Below are positions 14,476-34,100 of a DNA stretch of 64,000 nucleotides, one piece after another. The translations under genes were made by a program, and so were the position numbers. The notes below the pieces were generated by a model that saw only the letters and a program-made list of their open reading frames with translations, made no database searches and was not told where the DNA came from. This stretch comes from Tubulanus polymorphus (taxonomy: Eukaryota > Nemertea > Palaeonemertea > Tubulaniformes > Tubulanidae). Each line of letters opens with the position of its first letter. Positions within the stretch are counted from its first letter, which is position 1. The DNA is taken from contig NC_134029.1 in NCBI RefSeq assembly GCF_964204645.1, positions 22,710,450 to 22,774,449 on the forward strand, read 5' to 3'.

Positions 14476-16999
14476 ACAAAGTCAAACGAGCGCTTGAGGT
14501 CAACAACTCATCTAAAATCTACCGATTAGAGAACAGCGCACAGAAGGGGCCAATTTGAATTGATCTCAACATCAACCAACCAACTTAGGAGATCCTCGCC
14601 GATAGCGAACAAAGCAATAATAAAAGGTAAGTTGATATACATGAAATTATCTTATATAATGATACTGAATTGTTGTACCGACTGCTCCATCGTTACTGGA
14701 TGTATTGCCCTGAAAATTTGCCCGGCGGTAGATCTCGACGTCTTTTATCGCTTGGACATGGTTTCCATTCAAAATTATTCATTTTCCAAATTTTTGTAGT
14801 CCTTCCTACTGTTCACAGAGGGTGCATGGGTCAGCTGGCATAGCCACTGACTAGAGACAGCCACTGTTGTCACTGTTGATACAGTACGAGCTACTGCTGC
14901 CTTTGTGACCCGGCTGCCGGGTCACGAAATTCATACATTATGAAATGATCATATCGGTACTTAACATATTTGTTTCTATCTATAGTTCTGTAACCTTGGG
15001 CCTCCATGGGCAGAAGGTCAAGTGAGTCCTGAGATCCCGTATGGTCTCTATATGGGCACAGCTGATCACACCACATAAATTAGGCAACTTTGAAATACCC
15101 AAATACTCAATTAACATGCAACGAAATAATAAGACGGAAGTTCTTCGTTTAGAAATCACCCGTGGTTTCCACTTGCTTTCCACTAGTTACGATTAATTCT
15201 GAATGAAATATTTGTATTTACAGGATATCTTTGTTAACTCTTTCAGCTTTATCCTATCTATGTGAACCAGCCGCGCTTAAGATCAACAACTCGTTTGAAA
15301 TCTGCCGATTAGAGAACAGCGCACAGAAGAGGCATTTAATTACCAAAATCTATGCAACGGTCCACATTGCTGATCTTATATATATCCGGCCGTCATTAGT
15401 CAGTGATGAACTAATGCTACTACTACTACAAATAATTAGGCAGTTGGGGTTCGAAACTAATGTCCGAACACACCGAGTATCCAAGCCAATACCGAACAAA
15501 GCAATCGTTAAAGGTAAGTTGATATACATGAAATTATTACGATTAATTCTGAATGAAATATTTGTATTTACAGAATATCTTTGTTAACTCTTTTAGCTTT
15601 ATCCTATCTATGTAACCAGCCGCGCTTTAGATCAACAACTCGTTTGAAATCTGCCAATAAGATAACAGCGGAAAGAAGAGGCATTTATTTACCAAAATCT
15701 ATGCACCGGTCCACATTGCTGATCTGATATATATCCGGCCGTCATTAGTCTTAAACAGTGATGAACTAATGCTACTACTACAACAAATAATTAGGCAGTT
15801 GGGGTTTCGAAATTAATGTCCTAACACACCGAGTATCCAAGCCAATACCGAACCTAGCAATCGTTAAAGGTAAGTTGATATACATGAAATTATTACGATT
15901 AATTCTGAATGAAATATTTGTATTTACAGGATATCTTTGTTTACTCGTTTCAGCTAAATAATATCTATATGAAACTGCCGCGCTTGAGGTCAACAACTCG
16001 TTTAAAATCTGCCGATTAGAGAACAGACTTAGACAATCCTAGCCGACACTAAACCCAGTTATCACAAATCACATCTATAAGAAAAAGCCCATACTAAGAT
16101 CAACTAACCATCTAGAATCTACTGATTAAAACAGTCGACAGAAGAATGCAACTTGAACTTAGAACCAACTTAGAACTCAACCAACCTAGAACTCCTAGCC
16201 GACACTAAACCCAGTTATCTTGAAAGGTAAATTGATTTACATGGAATTTATTATGATTAAAGCTATATGAAGAATTTTGTATATTGTAAGATATTGTATA
16301 ATTACAGGATATCTTCTTTTATTCATTTCAGCTAAATCACATCTATAAGAAAATGCCTAAGATTAACTAGTCAAAAATCTACTGATTCGAATAGCCAACA
16401 GAATACTCCAACTTGAATTGAAATCATCGACTACCACTGAACGAATTTAACTCATGAACCAACTTAGACGATCCTAGCTGATACTTAACGCAGCAATCTT
16501 GAAAGGTAAGTTGATTCACATGGAATCTATTATCATTAATGCTATATGAAATATTGTGTGATTACAGGATATCTCCTTTTGTGCATTTCAGCTATATCAC
16601 ATCTATAAGAAAAAGCCCATACTAAGATCAACTAACCATCTCGAATCTACTGATTAGAACAGACAACAGAAGAATGCACCTTGAATTTTACTAATTAACT
16701 AACTTAGAACTCCTAGCCTACACTAAATCCAGTTATCTTGAAAGGTAAGTTGATTTACATGGAATTTATTATGATTAATGCTATATGAAAAATGTGTATA
16801 TTGTAAGATATTGTATAATTACAGGATATCTTCTTAAAACTGCCAACAGAAGATTCTAACTTGAATTGAAATCATCAACTACCACAGAAGAGTCCAACTT
16901 GAATTCAACTGCGTAGGCCTAGAAGTCCAGATGAGAAATTCAGCCAGCAGCGGTTAATCGCCCAATGACGGCTTTCTTCTACAGGTGGAGCAGAGACAA

Positions 17000-17165
17000 T
17001 GCGTGTGTTATATATAAACAATTAATCAGGAGCAGCAGAGACAATGTATATATATTGTGAACATTTATTCAGGAGCAGCACAGACAACGCGTATCTTATA
17101 AACACTTATTCAGGAGCAGCACAGACAATGCGTACCTTATAAACACTTGTTCAGGAGCAGCAACG
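17000..17165 (+). repeat. Tandem repeat, about 58-bp unit
   Basis: Four copies of a unit containing CAGGAGCAGCACAGACAATG and TTATAAACACTT. It forms the 3' end of the array at 13684-17300. Confidence 0.85.
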
Positions 17166-17299
17166 TCAGTAGAATATGTAAAGTATTGATTTATTTTGTG
17201 TATTACCTTTTTACAAACCAGTCTGATGTGTAACATGGGTTTCAAAATGCGTCTTAAAATGCACTGTCTATTTGAAGAGGTGGAAATAAAGAAATAGTT

Positions 17300-18800
17300 T
17301 TAATGTTGATTAACGAAAATTGAAGTTAGATAATTAGGGCTCTTGGCCTGAGAAGGAACTATTCATATTTGAATATTTCAATAAAATGGCATCCTAATTC
17401 TTTCATATTGATTAGGCAAACTGTTTTCGATTTGTAAACAGATGTGTCATGTCCTTTGTAATGTGACAGAAAGTTCCTTCTTGGAGTCTCATGAAATCTA
17501 CGCTCCATTAATTGATGGTATTGATCGCATTCAGCGTCACGGTTCTACTTAGGTCCGTTGAAATACACCTAAACTGAGATATGATATCAACAGGATAGTT
17601 CAGATAATCTTCATACTTAAACATAGCTTTGCATGATTTGTAATAATGACATAGTTTGGTCTCTTAGAAACAGTCATTCATTTTATATTCCCTGAGAGTG
17701 AAAATGATTTGCATAGCCTGAATGTTCAAAAGGGAGAGGGTAGTCAGTTAAACGGTTGAAACTTTTAAACACAATAAAGGAAGTTGATACCTGATTAGTT
17801 AAACTCGCCCAGCAAGTTTATGGGCTTTGAATAAACATGTTTTGAAAATGATTCCTTGGCCAAAAAGTGGGCCTTCAGTATAGACTGGCTACGCCCTTGA
17901 ATATCATCACGTAGTTAAGAAAAATATAGACTATAATGTTTGGCAGTGTTCTGTGTACAAATACTAAGTTTATATACCAAAGTGTTGATGTATTTGTTGA
18001 TGCCATAATTTTTTTCCAATGCCCATAAAAGCGATTTGACTAATGAGTAGAACATCTCGATATGGAAGGTATATGAAAACTTGTATCTTAGTACATTGTA
18101 TCCACAGAGGTATAAGAGAGGTATAGCTAGGAATAATGTGATATAAAGGAATAAATGATAATGGCCAGCAATAATTTTGATCGTTTTAATTCTGTTTATA
18201 GCTGTTTAAACTTCTTTCATCGTCATCCATATCATAAGGTTGAGTTGCTTTCAATGATCGCTTAACTCCAAATCGGGGTTTTTAATGATAAACGATTATC
18301 TAGGAGCAGCAGTGAATTTGTAGCACTTTTTAAAAGTGAGCCCATATTTCCACCGGTAAGAAATTCCTGATGATGTAAATAGTAAAAAATAGTACAAAAT
18401 ACAAAATACAAAATACATAGAACATAATTAAGGAAGTAAATAAATAAAAAAAACAATGAATAAAAAAAAACAATGAATAAAAAATACATAACAAAATAAA
18501 TATTTAAAAAAAAACAAATAAAATCATAAGTAATAAAAAAATAAACAAAAACGAACAAACAATTAGTTTACTTCTATAATTATAATCATCATCAGGAATT
18601 TTTTTAAAATAACTTAATCTAATCATTAAAGGTTCTTCTTCACATGGAACAACCTTCTCTAGAGTTTCCCAAACTCTTATGATCATTTCTGTTGTTGTTT
18701 TAAGCATTCTATCGGACAGTTAGTAATAAACAAAACAAATAACCATAAACCTTAACTAAACCAAACACACTAAAAAAATAACTGATTTGATAGAATGCTT
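17300..18800. other. AT-rich interval without a supported gene
   Basis: Contains an A-rich simple-sequence tract at 18385-18570 (units like AAAATAC and AAATAAAA). Open frames across it are low-complexity products of the tract. Nothing else is recognised. Confidence 0.5.
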
Positions 18801-21800
18801 CAAATAACTGATGAAAGATCACCCGCCCTTTTACCTATAGCACACCCTGTCACTGCTGTTACTGTTGATTGTTTTAGGGATAATATCTGGGAGATTTTAC
18901 ATTTTACTCTTTTTTAGAAAGAATGTTAAACAGCTTTAAACGTGATTAGTTATCGATAGTTAAATTATTGTCATGTTTTCAAATAACTTTGTATTAAATG
19001 TATTAAATGAGCGAACTGATAATGTTTGAAAATCATAAGTTAAGACGAGGGGCAGCGGAAGCGGGACTTTGTAGGTTTTGTCTCTTGTTTAAATGCTTTT
19101 GTGTCTAACTGTTATTAAAATACAGTCCATTTGTTAACAAGGAACTTACATGATAATTCCTCGAGTACGTAAATACCTGTCATTTAGCAAGGTTTTGTCA
19201 TGAGAATAAAACGACACATGTGTTCATTATTCATCTTAAAATTTTTCGACTGTTTAGTTAGGTTTATAGCAACTATCAAACTGAGGTCCTATCGAATATA
19301 GAGGAGCATTCTTTTCTATAAATGAGGAAATATGAACAGTGTTGATTAGTAAATTGTCCTAGCTATGTTTTGATAGCTATATTGTCAGTTTTACAATATA
19401 TGGGGCCTGATTCAAATCTGCGCATGATGCATTTCCGATCTCGAAAAAGTTATCGAATTCAGCTTAATTGTAGATATCTCAGTGATCTGTTATTTATAAT
19501 TTACCTAGATATATGGATAGATGAAATATCTAAACGATGATACTCAATATATCGTAATTAAAAAACCTTCAAAATACTTTGCATTAAACATAAAAATGTT
19601 GAGAAAATAACATTGATTATGTTTGAAAACCTCAGGCAAGGTTGGCAAAACTCTAGCTATCTTACTTAAAACTCTAGTTATCTTGTAAAATAATGTTAAT
19701 GGACATGAAAAAATTAAGATTGATTAGTTAATCTCAAGCTTTCCAGTTTGAATCTGTAGGTATTATTAGTTTTAATGCTTTTATGTTGAACTGTTTTTCG
19801 AATACAGTTTACTCATGTGTTAACGAGTAACTTACAATTCCTAAAATACCAAGCAAAGTTTGCGAAATTTCGGTTTTCTTTTAAGAATAATGTTTAATGA
19901 AATGAAATTAGAGATTGATTATTTGAGAGAGCGAATTTGTGGATTTATGTAGTTTTAATGTTTATATGTTGGAGATACGTTATGTAGTTCTTTGATGATT
20001 GATGATACATAAACAGAGTATCCTAAATATCTCTTACATTGTCATTTGAAGAGTTGATATGGTAAAATGCTTCATATTTCATGAAATAGCCAAATGTCAC
20101 TTATGCCTGGTGACTTCATGAATTGTCAAATTAATAGTCTTAGACATTCAGACTGGTCCCAATTGTCGGTGTTTTATGGATCAAAATTCACAATTCTTTG
20201 TGTTATTTTATTATTATCCTATTGATTCAAATTTTCTGAATCAGTTGTAGTCGAAATGTTTTTGGTGAATAAAAACCTTGAAAAACCTTGCAGTAGCAAT
20301 TGTGATGTTAAAGGCTAGAACGGTAATCTTATTTTTTGGATAGCTCATTATAAGGCTAAAAATGATACCTCGGCCAGCTGTCATTTTGTAAATAACAATG
20401 ATATTTGTAATCAGTTAATCTCTATAACTGCCGAATCTGTTATGGTTAGCTTGATCATGATTTTAAAGTAATACCTATAAGGTAGATAGGCGGCTGGCCG
20501 GGTCAACTTTTAAGAGCAAAAATGTAAATCAGATTGGTTCAACATTAAATCTTACGCTTTCCAGGGTAATTGGCCAGGTTTACCTCTGGTTTTAGTGCGG
20601 GGAGCCATGGACTCTTACAGTTTAGAGCCCATGGTTGTGGCCCATAGACATTTCCGTTTTAGAGTCTATGGTTGGACCATGGTTGTATAAACTCTAGTTT
20701 ATAGTTTATGCATCCATGGTTGGACTGTTTATGAAATACAGTCCACGTGTTTGAGGAACTTACGGTATAATTCCTCGAGCACATACCTGGCATTTTGTAT
20801 AATTGTTGTATGATAATGAATATGTTTGTTTGAAATTCTTTATTTTATTTGTTTAGTTAATTAGCTATTCTGAACTTTGCTAGTTGACCAGTCAGTGGTT
20901 TTTTTTGCAATCTACCTCTTTTTTTCAACCCAATATTTCCACCAGCATTGTCCGGAGACGAGGATGTGCGGAAAACATGATGGTGCGATTATATCAATGG
21001 CAATACAGCTTAAACCGGACACACTGACACTTGTTGACCGGTTAGAAGCAAGTGTTTAGCTGCCGAAGAGTATTGTGAAATCAGCAATCTTTTTGATTGT
21101 CACTATAGCCATTCGTTGACCAAACAGGCTTTAAAATATTTTGGAAAAAAACAGATACTATCATTTTAAGACTGAAAACAAGAAACGAAATTCTTAATAT
21201 GGACTCCTGGATTTACATGATGATGTACCGTTTAATCAAGTATCAAAATTAAAGCAAGAAATTTGGGTTTTTTCAAATTATGAGTGGTAAGCGTAATGAA
21301 GTTGTTGGTAGAATTTTCAGAGGATCCACGCTGCTGCAAGTAATCTAAAAAGCATAATATGTCTCCACTCAATTGAATAAGAATTTTTATTTCACCCAGT
21401 TTTTCTCTCTCATCTGGGTGCCGGTTGTCTTTTGGTGTTGATGCTTGAAGATCGGATATCCCCTGAAGCCGAAGATGTTTGTCGCTTCCCATCCTACTCT
21501 GATTGCGGGTCCTCCGTAGTAACAACCGTGTCATCAGCGCCCCGCAACTAGCTAGGACGAGGCCATGTAAGAGAACTCCGACTCTGCAGCTGCCAGTTGA
21601 AACCCCGAGAACTCTGACTTTGCTGTTATCAGCCTGAAGTTCTGTGCTGACTTCTTTCTCTTTCTCAGGTTAGATCAAATATGATGTAAAGCCGTTAAAA
21701 CTATGTATTACCAGCGTCTATATGGTTGTACTTCAATTTAAGCCGTGAAACTCTGGAAATTTAATTTTTCATCTAAGGTTCTTTCCCCTTCCATCAAAAT

Positions 21801-22350
21801 CTTTCCCAGTTTTTCTTGTCGCAGCAGATGATAAACGTCTATAATGTATTCGTGAACTCTGTAATCTCGAACATCTTTAATGTACTTCAAATACATCGTA
21901 AACTGTGTAGCTTTGATTTCTGATTCAGACCCCTCACCCTGGCCTTTCATCATTTTCGTCATCCACTATTAAAGTTAGATATAGTCGCAAATTTCATCTT
22001 GTTAAATTTGTATTTTTTATCTTTTTTTCAAAATACAGGTCATGTTTTTGTAAATGAGGCACTTCCTCAAGTACATAAATACCTGTCATTTAGGTATAAT
22101 TGTTGTTGTTGGATAAAACGACATGTTCATGTCAATTGAACCATTACATGGGTGTATAAACTCGTTTATAGTTTATACGCCTATGGTGGTTGGACTAGTT
22201 GTTTTTTAAAGTCGACGTGTTTGAGGAGCTTACATTATAATTCCTCGAGCACTCCTGGCATTTTCTAAAATTGTTGTACGAGAATAATTATGATTGATTT
22301 TAAAATTTTTCATTCTTTTAGTTAAGTTCAATATAGCAAATCCTGGATTG
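18800..22350 (+). repeat. Diverged family of a dispersed unit, at least five copies
   Basis: The phrases TACAGTCCACGTGTTTGAGG, AACTTAC, ATAATTCCTCGAG and TACCTGTCATTTA recur in the same order near 19120, 19805, 20740, 22035 and 22210, with the following T-rich stretch and an ATAAAACGACA phrase in some copies. The palindrome relatives at 20676-20720 and 22148-22186 sit just before two of these units. This looks like repeated segmental duplication of one non-coding sequence. No protein frame is conserved. Confidence 0.6.
21148..21965. repeat. Dispersed repeats R1 plus R2, copy 2
   Basis: Bases 21148-21392 match 7990-8262 and bases 21392-21965 match parts of 10930-11515, here joined without a gap. 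The join suggests a single composite mobile unit whose parts are found separately at the first site. The minus-strand frame at 21738-21962 (KMMKGQ, TMYLKYIKDVRDYRVHEY, LLRQEKLGKILMEGE) is the better-preserved copy of the coding-like stretch. Confidence 0.75.
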
Positions 22351-22804
22351 AGGCCTATCGTTTAAGAAAAACTGATTTAATGAAGAAATTAAATCGATTT
22401 AAGAGTTAAACCTTTTTATGAAACTCCTGTGTTTTATTCTTGCAATCTACTTCTTTTTTTCAACCGAAAAAAATAATCCCACCACCAACTGGTCTTCCGA
22501 CAAGCTTAGATGTGATTTTATCTACAGCACAAAAACCATACATTCCGACACTGCACATTAACATTGGGCCCGTTGACAGTTGTTGACGCTCAACTCGCAA
22601 CTACTAAAGCAACTGGCAATGTCATCTCAGGGCTTCCATAATAATTGACACTTATTTATTTTGATTGGATGGACTACATTGGGTGTTCCAGGTTTTTGAT
22701 AGGTAATTTAAGGGTATGGCAAATTTATAATCTGGGTATGGAAAAGGTTGGAAAACGATATCCGAGACGAAGCGACCTCTACCAGAAATTAAATAAATGA
22801 ACTC

Positions 22805-23642
22805 TTCGATTTCAAATAGATACTGATTTATTAGCCATTTGTATATCGTATATACACGTATTTCATTTATATATTATTTTCATCTAAACTTGAAAGAAAA
22901 AAACTTTATCATCAGCACGATGAAACTAACTGGTTGTTTACACATATACAAATACACGCACACGTTGTTGGCACAAATAAATCTAATCGCACAAAAATAC
23001 ACGTCGAGTCTAGTACGAGATTGAAGGTGCGGTATTTTCTCCGATCATGTGAGGTTTGTGGAAAACTTTTCGACGCAAACTTTATAGATAGTCGATTACT
23101 ACAGTATCTAAATCTTAGCCTGCTTGCCTTGATTCGATGAGAGCGGAAAAATATGATAACAAGCAGTGTGTGTCATGAGAAAGATGGCGGACGAGTGACT
23201 ATACAAACATCCACGCGCAGTATTAACAAACAGGGTATCAAAATTACCGGTTGTATACCGATGCCTTACATAGCTACTACGTACCTATATTCAAACAATT
23301 TATATAACCTTAAAACTTTATCTACCCAGGAAATACGATAATTCATCATTAAAAGTAGTTTTAAAGGTAGCGTATCCACCTCAGTCGTCAATATCCTATT
23401 TATCAGAAACAACTTAAACAAACGTACGAAGGAACTGAGCAGCAGGAAATAAATATACATGAAAATGCTTCGAGTTATAAAACAGTGAGAATCAAAATCA
23501 GTTTTGAATCATCGTTTTTTAATTCCACCTATTAACACACTGTATTCAGATATGTTTGTCTAATACAATCGTCGAGGTGGGTATAATCGAGTAAAATAAG
23601 CAGCTGATCTGATACGATACACCGTGCGTTTATAGTAAATAA
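22805..23642 (-). other. UBE3A: UBE3A 3' UTR
   Basis: Follows the UBE3A stop codon on the minus strand without any convincing frame. A minus-strand AATAAA (TTTATT on the plus strand at about 22828) is the best poly(A) signal, giving a 3' UTR of roughly 830 bp. Confidence 0.55.
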
Positions 23643-29991
<6,349 letters not shown>

Positions 29992-30346
29992 AAAGACCTC
30001 CGAACTCTGGTGAATATTTTTTTTGATTGTTCAATCGATATTTCGATCTCTAACGACTGAAATGGCGAAGTTTTAGTAATGAAGTCGCTGAAAATATTCG
30101 TCAAATCGAATAGTGGCCATGACAGAAAACAGGAAGTCAGTGGTGGCGCTACTAGACGGTGGTGATACTGGCTCAATAAATACGAATTGAATTGAAATAT
30201 GTTCCCGTCCCACGTCCGAACTGTTCCGCACGAACCCGGAAATAAATATAGATTTATTCAAAAATCTTCATAAAAACCTTTAAAATCTATCTGTTCGCGA
30301 TCCCTGCACGACTAAGATTGATATATATCCTCAACCTGTTTAAACC
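29992..30346. promoter_or_regulatory. Divergent UBE3A / ANAPC11 promoter interval
   Basis: The start codons of two ubiquitin-pathway ligase genes lie 355 bp apart, pointing in opposite directions. No TATA box is clear. Shared control is inferred from spacing. Confidence 0.5.
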
Positions 30347-30990
30347 ATGAAGATCGATGTCAAAAGTGAGTGATTTTTTCGCTTTTAACCCGAGATATTG
30401 CAAATAAACTAATCGATGATTTCACAATTCAATACCAATGTAAATGCGATTTTATTACATTATTTCCGTTATTTTTTATTTTCATGATTCTCATCGATTC
30501 CATTCATATTCTAATCGCTGTGAATGATAAAAACTAGGGTAGGTGTAGTTTTCTGTTCATATAGGAATGTTGGCTTTTTAGTGTGCACAACTCATGATAA
30601 TTCAATCAGTTGTATTTTGCCTGCAAAATATATTGTAGTAACTATTGGTTCCATACTTTATTTTCCAGTTGGACCGCTGTCGCTACCTGGAGATGGGTCG
30701 CCAATGACGAGAACTGTGGAATATGCCGTATGCCATTTGATGGATGTTGCCCGGACTGTAAACTCCCAGGGGATGACTGCCCATTAGGTTCGTTAAATTT
30801 TCATGGGCTTACAATAATTAATTTCTTTGAACTGTTTCATCGTATTTCAATCAGAGAAATGGTTTCGTTTTCAGTGTGGGGTCAATGTTCACATTGTTTT
30901 CACATACACTGCATCGTGAAATGGTTGAATTCACAGCAAGTTAATCAACAGTGTCCGATGTGTAGACAGGAATGGAAATTCAAAGAGTGA
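30347..30990 (+). CDS. ANAPC11: ANAPC11, RING-H2 subunit of the anaphase-promoting complex
   Basis: The small RING subunit of APC/C, which with ANAPC2 recruits E2 enzymes to ubiquitinate mitotic cyclins and securin. Three exons: 30347-30365, 30669-30787 and 30875-30990. Reading MKIDVK, then WTAVATWRWVANDENCGICR, CCPDCKLPGDDCPL, VWGQCSHCFHIHCIVKWL and CPMCRQEWKFKE, it matches human APC11 nearly throughout, including all zinc ligands. Length would be 84 residues, as in human. Oddity: using the canonical GT donor (30366) and AG acceptor (30668) the exons are one base short of a continuous frame; family conservation (K-S-W) requires one more G at the first junction. Exon 2 also has a weak donor (GTTCGT). 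AATAAA at about 31107 gives the 3' end. Confidence 0.93.
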
Positions 30991-31139
30991 TACAGATTAT
31001 TCATAAACTGCCTGATAACATAGTTTTCTGACGACACTCTTCAGTGACGTTTTGATTTTTGTAATGAAACTGACCGCATTTATGTACATATATTTGACGA
31101 TTTTTAAATAAAGATATTTTCATATATAAGTACCGGTAT

Positions 31140-34100
31140 TCTGAAAAGTGCTGTCTTTTTTTCGAGGGTGTGATTAGCTGTTATCTGATGAGAGGTCCAT
31201 ATAGTCCATTGGATTACTGAATCTGGATTGAATATACCGTAGTTGGTCATTTTAATGATATGGTATCACACCGTGAATGGAGCACACCGTCCCTGACTAG
31301 TCACCAATTAGTTTATGATTGACATGCAATACAAACCATCGAAATCCTGATGAAGTTGTCAGCGCATTGGTTTTAAACAGAATAATATCTGAATGTAGTG
31401 CGCCGACAGGAACCAATTCTTGCGGGTGAGGGAGGGTTACTCTACTGGGTTAGTAACACGGAGCCTTGCTCGGAAGGATATCACCGAAGGTGCTGTAACG
31501 GTGGTCTTAGGTTGTTTCCATTCAATCAAAGTTTTGATTAACTGCCCAGGCTCAATGAAGACAACCTATTTTAGTATTGGTGTTATTAAGGTTTAGTTTT
31601 TGTTAAATCGATGGTTTTATCGCTATCAATAAAAAATCTTTAGTAATACCATATCCCACCGCCAGTGCACCTTACCATATCTCGCACCACGTCCGAGCGC
31701 GCAGTCAATTTCAATTTGCATTTTGCTTATAATTCACGTTGATTTCGCGTCACTTTTTCTTATTACCGTATAAGCAGCTAAATTTCTATTAAGTTTGCCT
31801 TATTTTCCTGTCCAATCTCATTGTTATCATCCCAATCTGTTGCGAATATCAATTCTCGGCTGTTTTTATCGAATTATTCGCATCGGTTGTTTTTGAGTCA
31901 TGGATTTTCATTTACTATCGCGGTTTGGCAATAATCAAATATAACGCCAATAACTTGCCATAATTTCAGTTAGGCCAAAACGCTGAAACTGTTCTGATAG
32001 AAAAACTCTGCGATACCGCTGTGAGTTCAAATAGAAACCGCATTGAATTGTGTGCCTGTGTATTCATTCAGCAAGCAATTGGACGTGGTGATACTTGCAA
32101 ATATTCCAACCCTTTTTTCATATCGTCAGAGTAAGTTGATGACAACATAATGTTTTCAAAAAAGCCTTGCTTTCGAAAGACGTTTTCATGTTATGTAATG
32201 CATACGTTTGCAATTTGCAAGGCATGGAATTAGCGGTAGAAGACTTTATCTGAAATAGAATCCCCTAGAATACTTTCATTGGCGTTCATAGGTTCCAGGT
32301 TCCGCATTTTTTTAGTTCAAAATGTTTGGTTTTTTCACATTCCGGAAATTTCATAAAAATCTTGCCTTAAAAGGTCCAGAAAATACCCTGCCAAGCATCG
32401 AATTTAAAAAATTAAGACTATTTAAGAACATGCAATCAATTTAAAGGATTTAGAAATGCTCGTTTGCCTTCGGCGCTCGGCGGAGACGGTGCAAAGTATG
32501 GCACGTATATAGTTCCGCTTGTGTTAATTCCGACCCCCTTTAGAAATCCCTAGGGACACCCGCATGAGTTCAGTTCATTACAGTAAAGTAAAGTAGAAAC
32601 TTTGATTTTCTTTTTCGCGCCTAAAACTTGGTTTTCTACATTGTCATCGCGATCATTTCCAGTTTTATGAAAGTATGATGGAATTAACGCAATACAGAAA
32701 TTTCTGCTACGGCGTCTTCCATTCATTTAATAATAATGCCTTGAGGCGCCTCGGTAGAAATTTGCTTTTAGTTTAGTTTTTCTGCTAGGCTGAAGCTCGT
32801 GTCAGGAAGGTTTCTCGTAAATGAATTCGATTCATTTCTATCAGATTTCTATCTGCTGATTTCTGTAACATAACGCGATATCATCTCTCGCATAATCTGA
32901 CAGGTATACGCGCCCGCCGTGTTTGAAAATCGTGTCCCAAATACTGCCCGTATATAACATAATCGGAAGAAAACTTATTGGACGATGATATTAATGACAT
33001 TAATTGCTTCGTCTTATAACATTGAGAATCTGCATGAATCCAGGAAATTGAAGATATACCACAAAACAACCGATAATTCCAATTATAGTGGGTGATTTAA
33101 AAAGTCATAATTGGAAAACATCTAATGAAATATTAATCGTTAATGTACACAAAAACGCAGGTAAGTATAGTTCCCAAGAACGATGTCGCTAGGTTGGTCG
33201 TGTTTTGCTTGGTGAATAATTATTTTCCGCTCGATCTAATTAGGGTAAATTTGTGTGAATTAAGCGCGCTTATTTGACAGATCGGTGTATCATCAAATCG
33301 TTATTTTGCGGCTAATATGAATTTTCATGCAGAGCGCCGCGTAATCCATCTAAAGTTGAACCATCACCAGAATCTTCGAAGAAAGATGGACCATTGAGGT
33401 AGTTAGCCGAGGCCTCCAAGCAGACAAACTTGTTCAATCCATTATTCTGTAACACTCATTATTTTCAAAGATTTGCAAAAACATGAACAAACCTGAAAAC
33501 CATCGATACCATGAAAGATTCAGATTTCACTTCTTAGATCGACACGATATTAGAAAAGGAGATAACCTCTTCACGGTATCGTTGAGATTATTAGAAAGAT
33601 TACGGGAATTCTGTGACTTATTCAGAAAAACCGAGGCTGTGGATAACAGGTGATATGATTGATAACAGCCATTTCTGAGCACAGTAATGACGCATTAATC
33701 CAAAACCAACCTTTTCTTCTCGTTTCCCAAACAAAATCACATACTGTCTTAATCAATCTGCGCTTATCAAATTTATTATATTAATACGTTCGTTTTGCGG
33801 CGTGTTAGTGGAGTTGATTGGCCACTAACAAGCTCCCCGGGGATATTCTTTGTAGCTAGTTAGCGGTAAGGAGTTGTCATCAGATAGTTGAACACTACAT
33901 CATCGTAACACCCGACGTGTGCGTACGTATGTGTGCAAGATTGATCAAAAGTCTCCTGATTCGAGGTTATCTGTTTGTCAGGTGTTGATAAATTCGACTT
34001 AAACAAACTTTCGACCAGTTTTCTACGTTGTTGTTGTTGTTGGCAGTTTCCAAGGATCAGTGGGAAGGTCGTCGACATGCTCTCTGGTAACTGCGTAGTC

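Larger units (their letters stand above)
13684..17300 (+). ncRNA. Tandem array of intron-containing non-coding units (possible lncRNA)
   Basis: A unit made of an exon-like stretch plus a miniature intron is repeated about nine times. The donor context is AAAGGTAAGTTGATATACATG and the acceptor context TTACAGGATATCTTC, often with a second acceptor-like TTTCAGCTAAAT 20-30 bp later. Donor/acceptor pairs read cleanly at 13730/13790, 14193/14254, 15514/15573, 15870/15929, 16227/16307, 16506/16567 and 16745/16824; donors at 13957 and 14627 have lost the first acceptor. Exon-like parts share phrases such as GATCAACAACTCGTTTGAAA, CTGCCGATTAGAGAACAGCG and ACCAACTTAGA. No long frame is kept between units, so a protein is unlikely. 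The last stretch has a 60-bp tandem repeat (CAGGAGCAGCACAGACAA) and ends near AATAAAG (17285), which would serve as a poly(A) signal. Direction is inferred from splice signals. Transcription is not shown by sequence alone. Confidence 0.5.
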
